This document shows positions 7,571 through 15,060 of a DNA stretch of 25,178 bases, piece by piece. A program made the translations under genes and the position numbers. Below the pieces are notes generated by a model. That model was not told where the DNA came from and did no database searches. It saw nothing but the letters and a program-made list of their open reading frames with translations. Source of the DNA: Clostridium_AB sp036639235 (GTDB lineage: Bacteria; Bacillota; Clostridia; Clostridiales; Caloramatoraceae); contig NZ_JAVWJB010000025.1 in assembly GCF_036639235.1 (NCBI RefSeq), forward strand, positions 1-25,178, read 5' to 3'. How positions within the stretch are numbered: position 1 is the first letter of the stretch; each line of letters begins with the position of its first letter.

Positions 7571-8746
7571 GTGACAGGTTCACAGATTATTATTCTATCT
7601 ATTATAGTGTTTTCCTACGTTATTATAGCTATTATGCTATATGTAGGAATATCAAGTATTAAGGATAGGGTAGATAAGCGAAAGCTTATGGATATAGAAA
7701 AGGGATTTGGGGATCTTATTAAGGCACAAATTAATGATCTTAATCAAGGGGTAGAGCTTAACAAAAATTATATTAACGTTGTAGAAAAATCTCTAGAGTG
7801 TCCTATGCACTTTAAGGTTTTCTGTGCAATATGTGCAGATAATCATGGAAATAATCCAGAGGTGATTTCCAAATACGTTAATATATTTGAGGATAGAATA
7901 GTTAAGTTATTTTTAAAAATGGATTCTAAAAACATAATGAAATATGCTTATTATGTTTTTCTTATAGGAGAGTTTAGAATAAATAAGGTTATTATAAATA
8001 AAACAATGCTTGAGAATCTTAATAGCGATTCTGTTTATATAAGAGTTAATTCTCTTAAGGCATTATCTAAGATAGGGGATATGAATTCATTTATTGATGC
8101 TCTTAGAATTATATCCCTTAGGGGAAGGTATTTTAATGAGAAGGTTATTATTGATGCTATAGATTCATTTGAAGGTGATTCTGAGGAGCTTGATAGAAGG
8201 CTTGTTAGTGAAATGAGCAATTTTACTGATGACATGATCAACATGGTTATAACCCATTTTTCAAACAGAGGTTATAGGGGATGTGAAAGTGCATTAATCA
8301 ATAAGATTAGTGATGGGAGAACATCTAAGGAAGTTACAATTAGACTAATTAGATACTTTGATGTTGTATATACTAAGGGGAGTGAAAGGTATTTATACGA
8401 TTTAATTGAAAGTCCTTACTGGGAGGTTAGGGCAGCAGCTGCTAAAACCTTAAGTAAGTATAACTTTGAACCTATTAAGTACAAGCTAAAGAGTCTTACA
8501 GGAGATTTTAATTATCATGTAAGATATAATGCAGCAATGACCCTAATTAAAAATGGGAAAAATGATAGTGCTGTACAGGAGATTATTAATGGAGAGGACA
8601 AGTATGCTAGGGATATAATGATATATTCAATGTTCCATAATAATCTTATTAATTATGAAGAGTATAAGGCATTTACTAAGGATGGTATAGGTGACATAAA
8701 TGGGCCTGTATATGAACCTTTAAAGAAGAAGGAGGCTCAAGTTTAG
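7571..8746 (+). CDS. Membrane-anchored HEAT-repeat protein
   Basis: Product of 391 residues from a GTG start at 7571 with GGAAGTGAT upstream. One hydrophobic helix at about residues 5-27 is followed by a charged linker and a long alpha-helical domain. HEAT-type repeats can be read at about 153-170 (YIRVNSLKALSKIGD), 283-298 (WEVRAAAAKTLSKYN) and 315-330 (YHVRYNAAMTLIKNG). Such domains bind other proteins rather than catalyse. The topology (short N-terminus then helix) could put the repeat domain on either side; many lysines next to the helix favour the cytoplasm. Its stop codon overlaps the GT2 synthase start by 1 nt, so the two are translationally coupled. It is therefore a likely scaffold or regulator of the synthase, but that role is inferred. 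Confidence 0.8.
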   Translation: MTGSQIIILSIIVFSYVIIAIMLYVGISSIKDRVDKRKLMDIEKGFGDLIKAQINDLNQGVELNKNYINVVEKSLECPMHFKVFCAICADNHGNNPEVISKYVNIFEDRIVKLFLKMDSKNIMKYAYYVFLIGEFRINKVIINKTMLENLNSDSVYIRVNSLKALSKIGDMNSFIDALRIISLRGRYFNEKVIIDAIDSFEGDSEELDRRLVSEMSNFTDDMINMVITHFSNRGYRGCESALINKISDGRTSKEVTIRLIRYFDVVYTKGSERYLYDLIESPYWEVRAAAAKTLSKYNFEPIKYKLKSLTGDFNYHVRYNAAMTLIKNGKNDSAVQEIINGEDKYARDIMIYSMFHNNLINYEEYKAFTKDGIGDINGPVYEPLKKKEAQV

Positions 8747-10143
8747 TGGAAGAAATAATTTATTATATTAACGTATTTTTTATGATTTACATGTTTATAT
8801 ATGCAGTGATATTTTTCTTTTCAGTATTTTTCTCTATTGTAGACCTTGAGAAATTTTTCAAAAGACGTAGATTTATGAACAATATGACTATTTCTAATAA
8901 GGTTAACTACGTACCTATATCGATTCTAGTTCCAGCTTATAATGAGGAAATAACAATTGAGGAGAGTATAGAGTCTCTTCTTCATCTTGATTACCCAGAA
9001 TATGAAATTGTTATTATAAATGATGGGTCCACAGATTTAACGGCCAGTAAGGTTATAGACAAATATAATCTTAAGAAAATATATAGACCAATAAGAAAGC
9101 TTGTTGATTCTAAGGAAGAACTTGATATTTATGAAAGAAGAGTTGATGGGGTAACTATTACCCTTATAAACAAGGAGAATGGTGGTAAGGCAGATTCTCT
9201 AAACATGGGGATTAATGCTAGTAAGTATCCATTATTTCTATCACTTGATGCAGACTCTGTGCTTCAAAAAGATACTTTAAGTAAAATAGTTGAGCCATTT
9301 ATGGAGGATGATAAAACAGTAGCAGTAGGTGGAAATGTAAAGGTTTCTAACTCTCTTATAATAGAGAATGGACAAGTAGTAGGTAAGAAGTCTAGAACAA
9401 AGCTTATAGTTCTATACCAAATTGTTGAATACTATAGATCATTTCTTTCAACTAGGGTTTCCTTTAATAGATTTAATTCCAACCTTATAATATCAGGTGC
9501 CATAGGACTATTTAATAAGCATATTGCAATTCAAGCAGGTGGTTATGAGGCTGATACAGTAGGTGAGGATATGGAAATGGTTATTAAGCTACATACTTAT
9601 TGTATTAAAAATGGAATGGAGTATTCTATTGGGTATGTGCCGGATGCTGTTTGTTTAACACAGGTTCCAGAAAAATATTCAGATCTTAAAAAACAGCGTA
9701 GAAGATGGCACATGGGATTATTCCAAAGTTTATGGAAACATAAATATGTATTTGTTAATCCAAAGTATGGTCAAGTAGGACTAATTGGTTATATCTATTA
9801 TGTTTTATTTGAGTTTTTATCACCTATTATTGAGCTTCTAGGTTTTGTAATAGTGCCAATATCATATTTTATAGGTATACTTAATTTAGATTTTATGATT
9901 ATGTATTTTGCGCTATTTATGACATATAGTTTCTTAATTTCAATAGCTTCTATAACTTATGAAAGCTATTTATTTAGAAATACCATATCCTTTAAAAGAG
10001 CAATGTTCCTATTCCTTATAAGCTTTATTGAGTGTTTTGGATATAGACAGCTTTGTTCTATATATAGATTAAGTGCATTTATTGGATACAAAAGCAATAA
10101 GCTTAAGTGGGATAAGATTAATAGAGTTAAACAGGGAAAATAG
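8746..10143 (+). CDS. Processive family-2 glycosyltransferase (polysaccharide synthase)
   Basis: Product of 465 residues from a GTG start sharing one base with the previous stop. One membrane helix (about residues 8-30) precedes the GT-A domain, and four or so follow (about 345-445). This is the arrangement of cellulose, hyaluronan and poly-N-acetylglucosamine synthases. Visible motifs are VPAYNEE (62-68), NDGSTD with D93, the NGGKADSLN loop, SLDADS with D168 and D170 binding metal-UDP, GEDME with D275 as likely base, and QRRRW at 317-321 marking a processive enzyme. It should polymerise a sugar from a nucleotide donor at the inner face and pass the chain through its own membrane channel. No PilZ domain is present. 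The sugar cannot be read from the sequence. It is last in the six-gene operon and is followed by a terminator. Confidence 0.9.
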   Translation: MEEIIYYINVFFMIYMFIYAVIFFFSVFFSIVDLEKFFKRRRFMNNMTISNKVNYVPISILVPAYNEEITIEESIESLLHLDYPEYEIVIINDGSTDLTASKVIDKYNLKKIYRPIRKLVDSKEELDIYERRVDGVTITLINKENGGKADSLNMGINASKYPLFLSLDADSVLQKDTLSKIVEPFMEDDKTVAVGGNVKVSNSLIIENGQVVGKKSRTKLIVLYQIVEYYRSFLSTRVSFNRFNSNLIISGAIGLFNKHIAIQAGGYEADTVGEDMEMVIKLHTYCIKNGMEYSIGYVPDAVCLTQVPEKYSDLKKQRRRWHMGLFQSLWKHKYVFVNPKYGQVGLIGYIYYVLFEFLSPIIELLGFVIVPISYFIGILNLDFMIMYFALFMTYSFLISIASITYESYLFRNTISFKRAMFLFLISFIECFGYRQLCSIYRLSAFIGYKSNKLKWDKINRVKQGK

Positions 10144-10144
10144 G

Positions 10145-10166
10145 TATTGTGTATTGCATAGTAGTA
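10145..10166 (-). promoter_or_regulatory. Operator-like 22-bp site A
   Basis: This site begins right after the synthase stop codon and before the terminator. Read on the minus strand it matches sites B and C closely (17 of 22 positions with B and 18 of 22 with C). Shared features are the ATAC core and TACTA-type ends. It is the only one of the three in inverted orientation. Confidence 0.5.
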
Positions 10167-10178
10167 TGTTAATATAAG

Positions 10179-10206
10179 TGTAGGGCAGTTGCCCTACATT
10201 TTTTAT
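10179..10206 (+). terminator. Rho-independent terminator of the polysaccharide operon
   Basis: A perfect inverted repeat, TGTAGGGCA at 10179-10187 and TGCCCTACA at 10190-10198, is followed directly by TTTTTT. It closes the operon ending at 10143 and lies between operator-like sites A and B. Confidence 0.9.
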
Positions 10207-10208
10207 GT

Positions 10209-10230
10209 TACTATTTCGCAATACATAGTA
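10209..10230 (+). promoter_or_regulatory. Operator-like 22-bp site B
   Basis: TACTAT at 10209-10214 and ATAGTA at 10225-10230 form a 6-bp inverted repeat with 10 nt between. The site agrees with site C at 18 of 22 positions. It covers the -35 region of the TATAAT box at 10246, the expected place for a repressor. Confidence 0.6.
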
Positions 10231-10245
10231 GATGTGATTAAGCCT

Positions 10246-10251
10246 TATAAT
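10246..10251 (+). promoter_or_regulatory. -10 box of the PadR operon promoter
   Basis: A perfect TATAAT, with transcription expected to start near 10258. No good -35 hexamer exists at the usual distance, because that stretch is occupied by operator-like site B. Site C lies just downstream of the expected start. Confidence 0.55.
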
Positions 10252-10268
10252 AGGTTTTTTATTTTAAG

Positions 10269-10290
10269 TACTACTGTGTAATACATAGTA
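10269..10290 (+). promoter_or_regulatory. Operator-like 22-bp site C
   Basis: Shares 18 of 22 positions with site B, including TACTA at the left end and AATACATAGTA at the right end. It begins 60 bp after the start of site B and ends 3 nt before the AAGGAG ribosome binding site of the PadR gene, so it would lie between the promoter and the coding sequence. Confidence 0.6.
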
Positions 10291-10304
10291 GGGAAGGAGA
10301 TAAG

Positions 10305-10628
10305 ATGACAACACAGCTTCGAAAGGGAGTATTTGAAATATGTGTACTAACCCTTGTAAATAATAAGGATATGTATGGCTATGAAATTATGGAAACCATA
10401 TCTAGGGTTATGGTAGTTAAAGAAAGTACTATTTATCCAGTTCTTAGAAGACTTACTGCAGATGGGTATTTTGAAACCTATATGAGAAAGTCTGAGGAGG
10501 GACCAGATAGAAAATATTATAGAATAACTTCCATGGGAAAAGAGAAACTAGATTTAATGATTAAAGAATGGGATCAATTTGTTGTAGATGTTAATTCTAT
10601 TTTAAGTAATTATAGGAGGGAAAGTTAA
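10305..10628 (+). CDS. PadR-family transcriptional regulator
   Basis: Product of 107 residues with ATG start 5 nt after AAGGAG. It is a small winged-helix protein of the PadR type: the start TTQLRKGVFEICVLTLV, the MYGYEIMETI helix, the STIYPVLRRLTADGY recognition region, and the GPDRKYYRIT wing are all diagnostic. The C-terminal helix (about 85-105) should form the dimer. Such proteins usually repress their own operon and adjacent genes. Its stop codon overlaps the next start by 1 nt, giving a coupled PadR-DUF1700-DUF4097 unit that is common in Firmicutes. The three 22-bp sites upstream are good candidate binding sites, so autorepression is likely. The signal it senses is not evident. Confidence 0.93.
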   Translation: MTTQLRKGVFEICVLTLVNNKDMYGYEIMETISRVMVVKESTIYPVLRRLTADGYFETYMRKSEEGPDRKYYRITSMGKEKLDLMIKEWDQFVVDVNSILSNYRRES

Positions 10629-11335
10629 TGACTAAACAAGAGTTTTTAGATATATTAAGGGATTATCTTAGAGGGTATTTTACCCTTGCAGAAATAAGTG
10701 ATATTCTTCGTGACTATGAAGAGTATTTCTTAAATGGAGAGTTAGAAGGAAAAAGTGAGAAGCAGGTAATAGAGTCACTAGGTTCACCAAAGTCTATTGC
10801 TGAGGACCTTATTCGTGAGATTAAGGGTGATGTTCCACTTAACGATGAGGGAACAATTTATAACGATATGAGGTCTTTAGGTTCAAGTTTTATTGAACTT
10901 CTAAAGAAGGCTGGAAAAAAGGTATCAGGTTTTTTAAGTTCAAGTGATATTATTAACGGAAAGATACCAACTTGGGTAGTTAAGCTGCTTTTAGTTATTT
11001 TAACACTTTGTATATTACCATTTGTCTTATCAGTTGTTGGTGGCATGATAATTTCAATAGTAGGATTGATTTTAGGTACTTGTACCTCACTTGTAGGCCT
11101 TGTTAGTTCATTTGTTTTTATTGGAACAGATGGGGCTATAGGCTGGTTTATTTTCTTTATTGCACTTGTAGGTATAGGTGTAATGATAGCACTTTGGACA
11201 ATGTTTATAGCTATATACAAGTTACTTAAGCTAGGTTATATTAGATATTCTTCATGGGTTAAAACAAGATGTATGTACATTAAAGTGAAAAATAAAAAGG
11301 ACAATATAATGGCAAGCAAGGAGGGGCATGAATAA
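10628..11335 (+). CDS. DUF1700 (HAAS) membrane protein
   Basis: Product of 235 residues. ATG overlaps the PadR stop codon, and a GGAGGG site lies inside the PadR 3' end. The first 65 residues match the HAAS/DUF1700 signature: MTKQEFLDILRDYL, a DILRDYEEYF helix, and SEKQVIESLGSPKSIAEDL. Three to four hydrophobic segments follow at about 115-150, 150-175 and 180-205, with a basic C-terminus. In Firmicutes these proteins are typically encoded with a PadR regulator and a DUF4097 protein, exactly as here, and are thought to act in envelope-stress or membrane sensing. The biochemical role is unknown. Confidence 0.88.
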   Translation: MTKQEFLDILRDYLRGYFTLAEISDILRDYEEYFLNGELEGKSEKQVIESLGSPKSIAEDLIREIKGDVPLNDEGTIYNDMRSLGSSFIELLKKAGKKVSGFLSSSDIINGKIPTWVVKLLLVILTLCILPFVLSVVGGMIISIVGLILGTCTSLVGLVSSFVFIGTDGAIGWFIFFIALVGIGVMIALWTMFIAIYKLLKLGYIRYSSWVKTRCMYIKVKNKKDNIMASKEGHE

Positions 11336-11898
11336 TGGGTAAACTGAAAAAATCATTAATTATATCTGCAGTTCTTATAGTTATTGGACTTGTAGGCGCT
11401 GTTCCTACAGGTATTATATCTGTTCCTAAATTTCTAAGTGATGTTGAAAATAGAGTAGTTGCTGAAATTAAAAATTATCAAATTTCAGAGGTTTCACCAA
11501 AAGATACTAAAACTGTAATACTTGATTTAGAGTACGATAATTATTATGTTAGAATACTTGATAGTAAGGATGATAAGGTTCATATTAGTGGATATAAAAC
11601 TAAAGCTAATAACCTAAAGATTAACCAAAAACTTAATGAAAAGGATAGGTCTTTACGTGTAAATTTTGATAGGGATTATAAGTATTTTAGTTCACTTAAC
11701 TTTAGTGATGGACTAGTTGGAGCTGTTGCTGATGCTTTAGTTATTGGAAGTGGATACTCAAGGGAAGTGCAAATATATCTTCCACAGAATATAGATTTAA
11801 TAGTTGAAAGAGGAGAAAACGCATTTGTTTCAACTCAAGAATCAGGACATTATTTAAATCAGCCAATAGAGGAGAAACAAATATATAATGGTAATTAA
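11335..11898 (+). CDS. DUF4097-like membrane-anchored protein, short form
   Basis: Product of 187 residues. ATG overlaps the DUF1700 stop codon by 1 nt and is preceded by GGAGGGGC. One hydrophobic segment at about residues 8-28 acts as anchor or uncleaved signal; the rest is polar with alternating beta strands (VILDLEYDNYYVRI, KVHISGY, REVQIYLPQNIDLIVERG) typical of the start of a DUF4097 beta-helix. Family members are usually longer, with more repeats of this strand pattern. Here the protein ends soon after the IYLPQNIDL strand, so it may be a shortened form. The assignment rests partly on the PadR-DUF1700 context. Its function is unknown. Confidence 0.72.
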   Translation: MGKLKKSLIISAVLIVIGLVGAVPTGIISVPKFLSDVENRVVAEIKNYQISEVSPKDTKTVILDLEYDNYYVRILDSKDDKVHISGYKTKANNLKINQKLNEKDRSLRVNFDRDYKYFSSLNFSDGLVGAVADALVIGSGYSREVQIYLPQNIDLIVERGENAFVSTQESGHYLNQPIEEKQIYNGN

Positions 11899-11910
11899 CA
11901 GGGAGGGGTT

Positions 11911-12558
11911 ATGAAACCTATTATAACTTATAAAAAGGTTAAGAATATAACCCTTAGAATAAAGGCAGATGGAACAGTTAACTTAACTGTTCCATTTGGT
12001 GTATCTAAGGAAGCAGCATTAAGATTCCTATCCTCTAAGGAAAAGTGGGTAGAAGAAAAACTTAAAAATATAAGTAGTGCTAAGGTAAATATAAATAGTA
12101 AGTTTAATACGGGAGATAGGCTATTATACCTAGGTGAGGAATATACACTAGATGTTTATAGGGGAAAATCATCTGTTAATATAGAGGGAAAAAATATAGT
12201 TATGTATGTGGATAATGTGGATGATTATGAACTAAAGAAGCAAACTATACATAAGTGGTACTTAGATAGGGCCCGTGAAATTTTCCTAGAATATATAAAC
12301 AAGTGGGAAAACAAAACAGGGCTTAAGGTTAATAAGGTTACAATAAGACCTATGAAAACAAGGTGGGGAAGTTGTAACCATAGACTTCATAAGATCAACC
12401 TTAACCTAGAGATGATAAGAAGAAGTAGGGACTTTATTGATTATGTAGTGTTACATGAAGTAGCCCATATTAAGCATAATAACCATAGTAAAGAATTTTG
12501 GGATTTTGTTAAATTATATATGCCAAATTATAAATCAATTAAAACCCCATCTGTATAA
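11911..12558 (+). CDS. YgjP-type zinc metallopeptidase (M48-like, DUF45)
   Basis: Product of 215 residues, ATG start after GGGAGGGG. The family pattern is complete: an N-terminal beta region with RIKADGTVNLTVPFG, RPMKTRWGSCN in the middle, and the zinc motif HEVAH at 182-186 followed by NNHSKEFW, where H192 is the probable third ligand. No signal or membrane segment is seen, so it should be cytoplasmic. Proteins of this YgjP/SprT-like group are predicted metal-dependent peptidases whose physiological substrates are not well established. It starts 12 nt after the DUF4097-like gene and probably belongs to the same transcript. Its last four codons form one arm of the terminator. Confidence 0.9.
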   Translation: MKPIITYKKVKNITLRIKADGTVNLTVPFGVSKEAALRFLSSKEKWVEEKLKNISSAKVNINSKFNTGDRLLYLGEEYTLDVYRGKSSVNIEGKNIVMYVDNVDDYELKKQTIHKWYLDRAREIFLEYINKWENKTGLKVNKVTIRPMKTRWGSCNHRLHKINLNLEMIRRSRDFIDYVVLHEVAHIKHNNHSKEFWDFVKLYMPNYKSIKTPSV

Positions 12559-12576
12559 ATAATGCAGATGGGGTTT
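12542..12576. terminator. Bidirectional terminator between convergent genes
   Basis: A perfect 12-bp stem (AAACCCCATCTG at 12542-12553, complement at 12565-12576) is flanked by A/T runs on both sides. It can serve the metallopeptidase gene on the plus strand and the gene at 12602-13297 on the minus strand. Its left arm overlaps the last metallopeptidase codons. Confidence 0.8.
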
Positions 12577-12601
12577 CATATTAACTATTTTAAAGGGTAG
12601 T

Positions 12602-13297
12602 TTAGAGTTTACCATCAATAGAATAGATTTTAGTTTTGTTGTTAACTTTAATCTTAGTATAGCCTCCAATAGCCTTATTATCACATATAAGCACATAAAC
12701 TTCGCAGCCTTCTGGAGAACCTTCGTTAATACTTTGAAGGGGATGATTACGAACCTTAAATCCTACTACTGATATATCCTTGTTTAAATAGTCAGTAGGT
12801 TTAATGTTTTGCACATTCCAAATAGACTTTTGGTTATTATCCTTAAGTGTATCCTCAGTTAAGGTGAATTTATCACTTTCACCTAAAAGCTTGTATATTC
12901 GATATGATTTAGATTTAACATATTGTCCTGCAATTCTTGTATTAAGATTATATGGATCATCTGAGTGATCCCAAATACCATCATCAAGAGTACCGGAAAC
13001 TCCACCCGGCTCTATTGTATTGTTGTTATAGATATAATAATATATAGCTCCAGGCTCGTCCTTAAAGGTTACTGAAATTTTCCATTGATGATATCCCATT
13101 ATGTGAGCTCCTAGGGAATAGAATACATTCATATCCTGAATTTCATCTAATGAGTACTTACGCTTTTCAGTTAAGTAGATTTCAAGCTTATTATAAACTA
13201 TATTAGAATATACTTTTGTAACAATTATGCCTATGAAAATTATACTAATTATAGATAGACATATAATTGACTTTTTAGATTTGAAGTTTATATTCAT
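12602..13297 (-). CDS. Membrane-anchored DUF3139-like protein
   Basis: Product of 231 residues. The ATG at 13297 is chosen because AAGGAG (13304-13309) lies 6 nt upstream; a longer in-frame reading from 13351 has no ribosome binding site. A basic N-terminus (KSKK) leads into one hydrophobic helix at about residues 11-29, with the rest probably outside. The segment YSLDEIQDM ... WKISVTFKDEPGAIYYY resembles the core of DUF3139 proteins, which combine a short anchor with a V-x-F-x-DEP-x-x-x-Y strand. This protein is longer than typical members, with about 110 additional residues whose nature I cannot identify. No function is known. It converges on the metallopeptidase and diverges from rtcB. Confidence 0.65.
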   Translation of the reverse strand: MNINFKSKKSIICLSIISIIFIGIIVTKVYSNIVYNKLEIYLTEKRKYSLDEIQDMNVFYSLGAHIMGYHQWKISVTFKDEPGAIYYYIYNNNTIEPGGVSGTLDDGIWDHSDDPYNLNTRIAGQYVKSKSYRIYKLLGESDKFTLTEDTLKDNNQKSIWNVQNIKPTDYLNKDISVVGFKVRNHPLQSINEGSPEGCEVYVLICDNKAIGGYTKIKVNNKTKIYSIDGKL

Positions 13298-13395
13298 ATA
13301 AGACTCCTTTATACTATAAATTATAAAGCTAAGTATAACTTTATAATTCAAGTATATACTAAAAATGTAAATATATATTAAGTAAAAGTTACAAT

Positions 13396-13401
13396 TATAA
13401 T
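13396..13401 (+). promoter_or_regulatory. Candidate -10 box for rtcB
   Basis: A perfect TATAAT lies 23 nt before the rtcB start codon in the divergent intergenic region. No convincing -35 element is seen 16-18 nt upstream, where the DNA is only A and T, so the call is tentative. Confidence 0.35.
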
Positions 13402-13424
13402 AAAAGTAATAAGGGAGTAGATAT

Positions 13425-14519
13425 ATGATTGAGATTAAAGGAAGGGTAACAACTGCCAGTGTATATACAGATATTATAGAAGAAGAGGCAAGGCGTCAGA
13501 TAGAAACTCTTTGTAGTGAAGAATTTATGAAGGGGGTATCCGTAGCTGTTATGCCTGATGTTCATGCAGGTAAGGGATGTACAATAGGCACAACCCTTTA
13601 TATTAAGGATAAAGTAGTACCTAATTTAGTAGGTGTTGATATTGGCTGTGGTGTAATTACTGCATGCCTTGGGAAGGTAGACATAGACTTTAATAAGTTA
13701 GACTCAGTTATAAGAGAGCATATTCCTACTGGAGTCAATATTAGAAAAACACCTCATCCTATGGCATCAAAGGTAGCACTTAATACTCTTAGATGTACTG
13801 GAGATCTTAAAATAGATAGGGCAGAACTTAGCATAGGAACACTTGGTAGTGGTAATCACTTTATAGAGATTAATGAGAGTAGGGATGGAGTTAAGTTTCT
13901 ATGTATCCACTCAGGAAGTCGTAATATTGGAAACAGACTAGCACAATACTATCAAGAAGTAGCTAATTCTAAGAATTCTAACAAGGTTCAAGAGAAGTCA
14001 CTTGCATATCTAGAGGGAGAGGACTTTGATAATTATATACATGACATGAAGATAATTCAGGAATATGCCAATATTAATAGGGAAGCTATGGCTAGTGTTA
14101 TTACTGAGAAGCTAGGGCTTAATATAGAATATCAATTTAATACGGTTCACAACTATATAGATACTGATAATATGATACTTAGAAAAGGTGCAGTATCAGC
14201 TAAAAAAGGAGAGAAGCTATTAATTCCTATTAACATGAGGGATGGAAGCCTTATATGTGAAGGGCTTGGCAATAGTAATTGGAATTATTCAGCACCACAT
14301 GGAGCAGGAAGGCTAATGAGTAGAACTCAAAGTAAGAAGAACATATCTATGGATGAGTTTATGAACTCTATGAAGGGTATATACTCAACTACTGTTTCTA
14401 GTAGCACACTAGATGAGGCGCCACAGGCATATAAACCTATTGAGAATATAACTTCTAATATAGGGGAGACTGCAAAGGTAATAGATCACATAAGACCTAT
14501 TTATAACTTTAAAGGATAG
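13425..14519 (+). CDS. rtcB: RtcB-family RNA ligase
   Basis: Product of 364 residues, ATG start 7 nt after AAGGGAG. RtcB joins RNA 2',3'-cyclic phosphate or 3'-phosphate ends to 5'-hydroxyl ends using GTP and manganese. The active-site motifs are all present: MPDVHAGKGCTIG (H47), VGVDIGCG with D72 and C75, GTLGSGNHFIE, IHSGSRNIG, and SAPHGAGRLMSR with H292 as the predicted guanylylated histidine. The length fits the shorter bacterial RtcB forms. There is no archease or RtcR gene nearby, and the gene is followed 65 nt later by an unrelated lipoprotein without an intervening terminator. Its role (RNA repair, tRNA or rRNA healing) is inferred from the family. Confidence 0.94.
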   Translation: MIEIKGRVTTASVYTDIIEEEARRQIETLCSEEFMKGVSVAVMPDVHAGKGCTIGTTLYIKDKVVPNLVGVDIGCGVITACLGKVDIDFNKLDSVIREHIPTGVNIRKTPHPMASKVALNTLRCTGDLKIDRAELSIGTLGSGNHFIEINESRDGVKFLCIHSGSRNIGNRLAQYYQEVANSKNSNKVQEKSLAYLEGEDFDNYIHDMKIIQEYANINREAMASVITEKLGLNIEYQFNTVHNYIDTDNMILRKGAVSAKKGEKLLIPINMRDGSLICEGLGNSNWNYSAPHGAGRLMSRTQSKKNISMDEFMNSMKGIYSTTVSSSTLDEAPQAYKPIENITSNIGETAKVIDHIRPIYNFKG

Positions 14520-14584
14520 TATCCTATTGAAGTGGTTGGAATATAATGGTAGAGTGTAATTATCATATAAAAGGGAGTGTTCAT

Positions 14585-15055
14585 ATGAAGTCTAAAATAA
14601 TAGGTTTAATACTCTTACTTGGATTATCTGTTTTTATGATTGGGTGTTCAAGTGAATCTAAGCCATCTACTGAGAAGCCACTAACTAAGGCGGAGGCATT
14701 ACTTAAGTATAAGAATACTTTAGTTGGAGACAATTCTAACATAGGTGGAATACTAAATCAGCTACCGACAAGTAAGTATGGAGATGGATTTAAGCTTAAG
14801 ACAGATAGTGAGCCATATGAATTAACAATTAACTTTAAGCCAGGTGTCAAGAATAAGGAAGAATATTTAGGTCTTTGGAATGGTAAGAATGTAACAAGTA
14901 TCATAGATAGTAACTCAATAGCTCTATTTGCACTTGTAGATAATTTAGATGTGATTAACTACAACGTTAAGGATGCAGATGTTAGTAGTTACAGAGTTAC
15001 TAGGGAAGAAATAGAAAACAAATATGGCAAAGATTTAATATCTAAAGTAAAATAA
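14585..15055 (+). CDS. Predicted lipoprotein
   Basis: Product of 156 residues. ATG at 14585 is chosen over the upstream in-frame ATG at 14546 because GGGAG lies 7 nt ahead and it puts a lipoprotein signal at the N-terminus: KSK, a hydrophobic run, then the lipobox FMIGC, followed by a Ser-rich linker (SSESKPSTEKP). The mature domain is about 130 residues, with GDNSNIGGILNQLP and a beta-rich centre. It resembles the DUF4825-type lipoproteins of Firmicutes, an assignment made from memory of that NSNVxxIxxxLP pattern. Its function is unknown. It may be co-transcribed with rtcB and is followed by a terminator. Confidence 0.78.
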   Translation: MKSKIIGLILLLGLSVFMIGCSSESKPSTEKPLTKAEALLKYKNTLVGDNSNIGGILNQLPTSKYGDGFKLKTDSEPYELTINFKPGVKNKEEYLGLWNGKNVTSIIDSNSIALFALVDNLDVINYNVKDADVSSYRVTREEIENKYGKDLISKVK

Positions 15056-15060
15056 TAACG

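Noticed and set aside
10858..11220. 120-codon open frame on the minus strand inside the DUF1700 gene
   Set aside because: It lies wholly within a well-supported plus-strand gene, has no ribosome binding site, and its low-complexity Ile/Pro/Thr composition is the mirror of membrane-helix codons.
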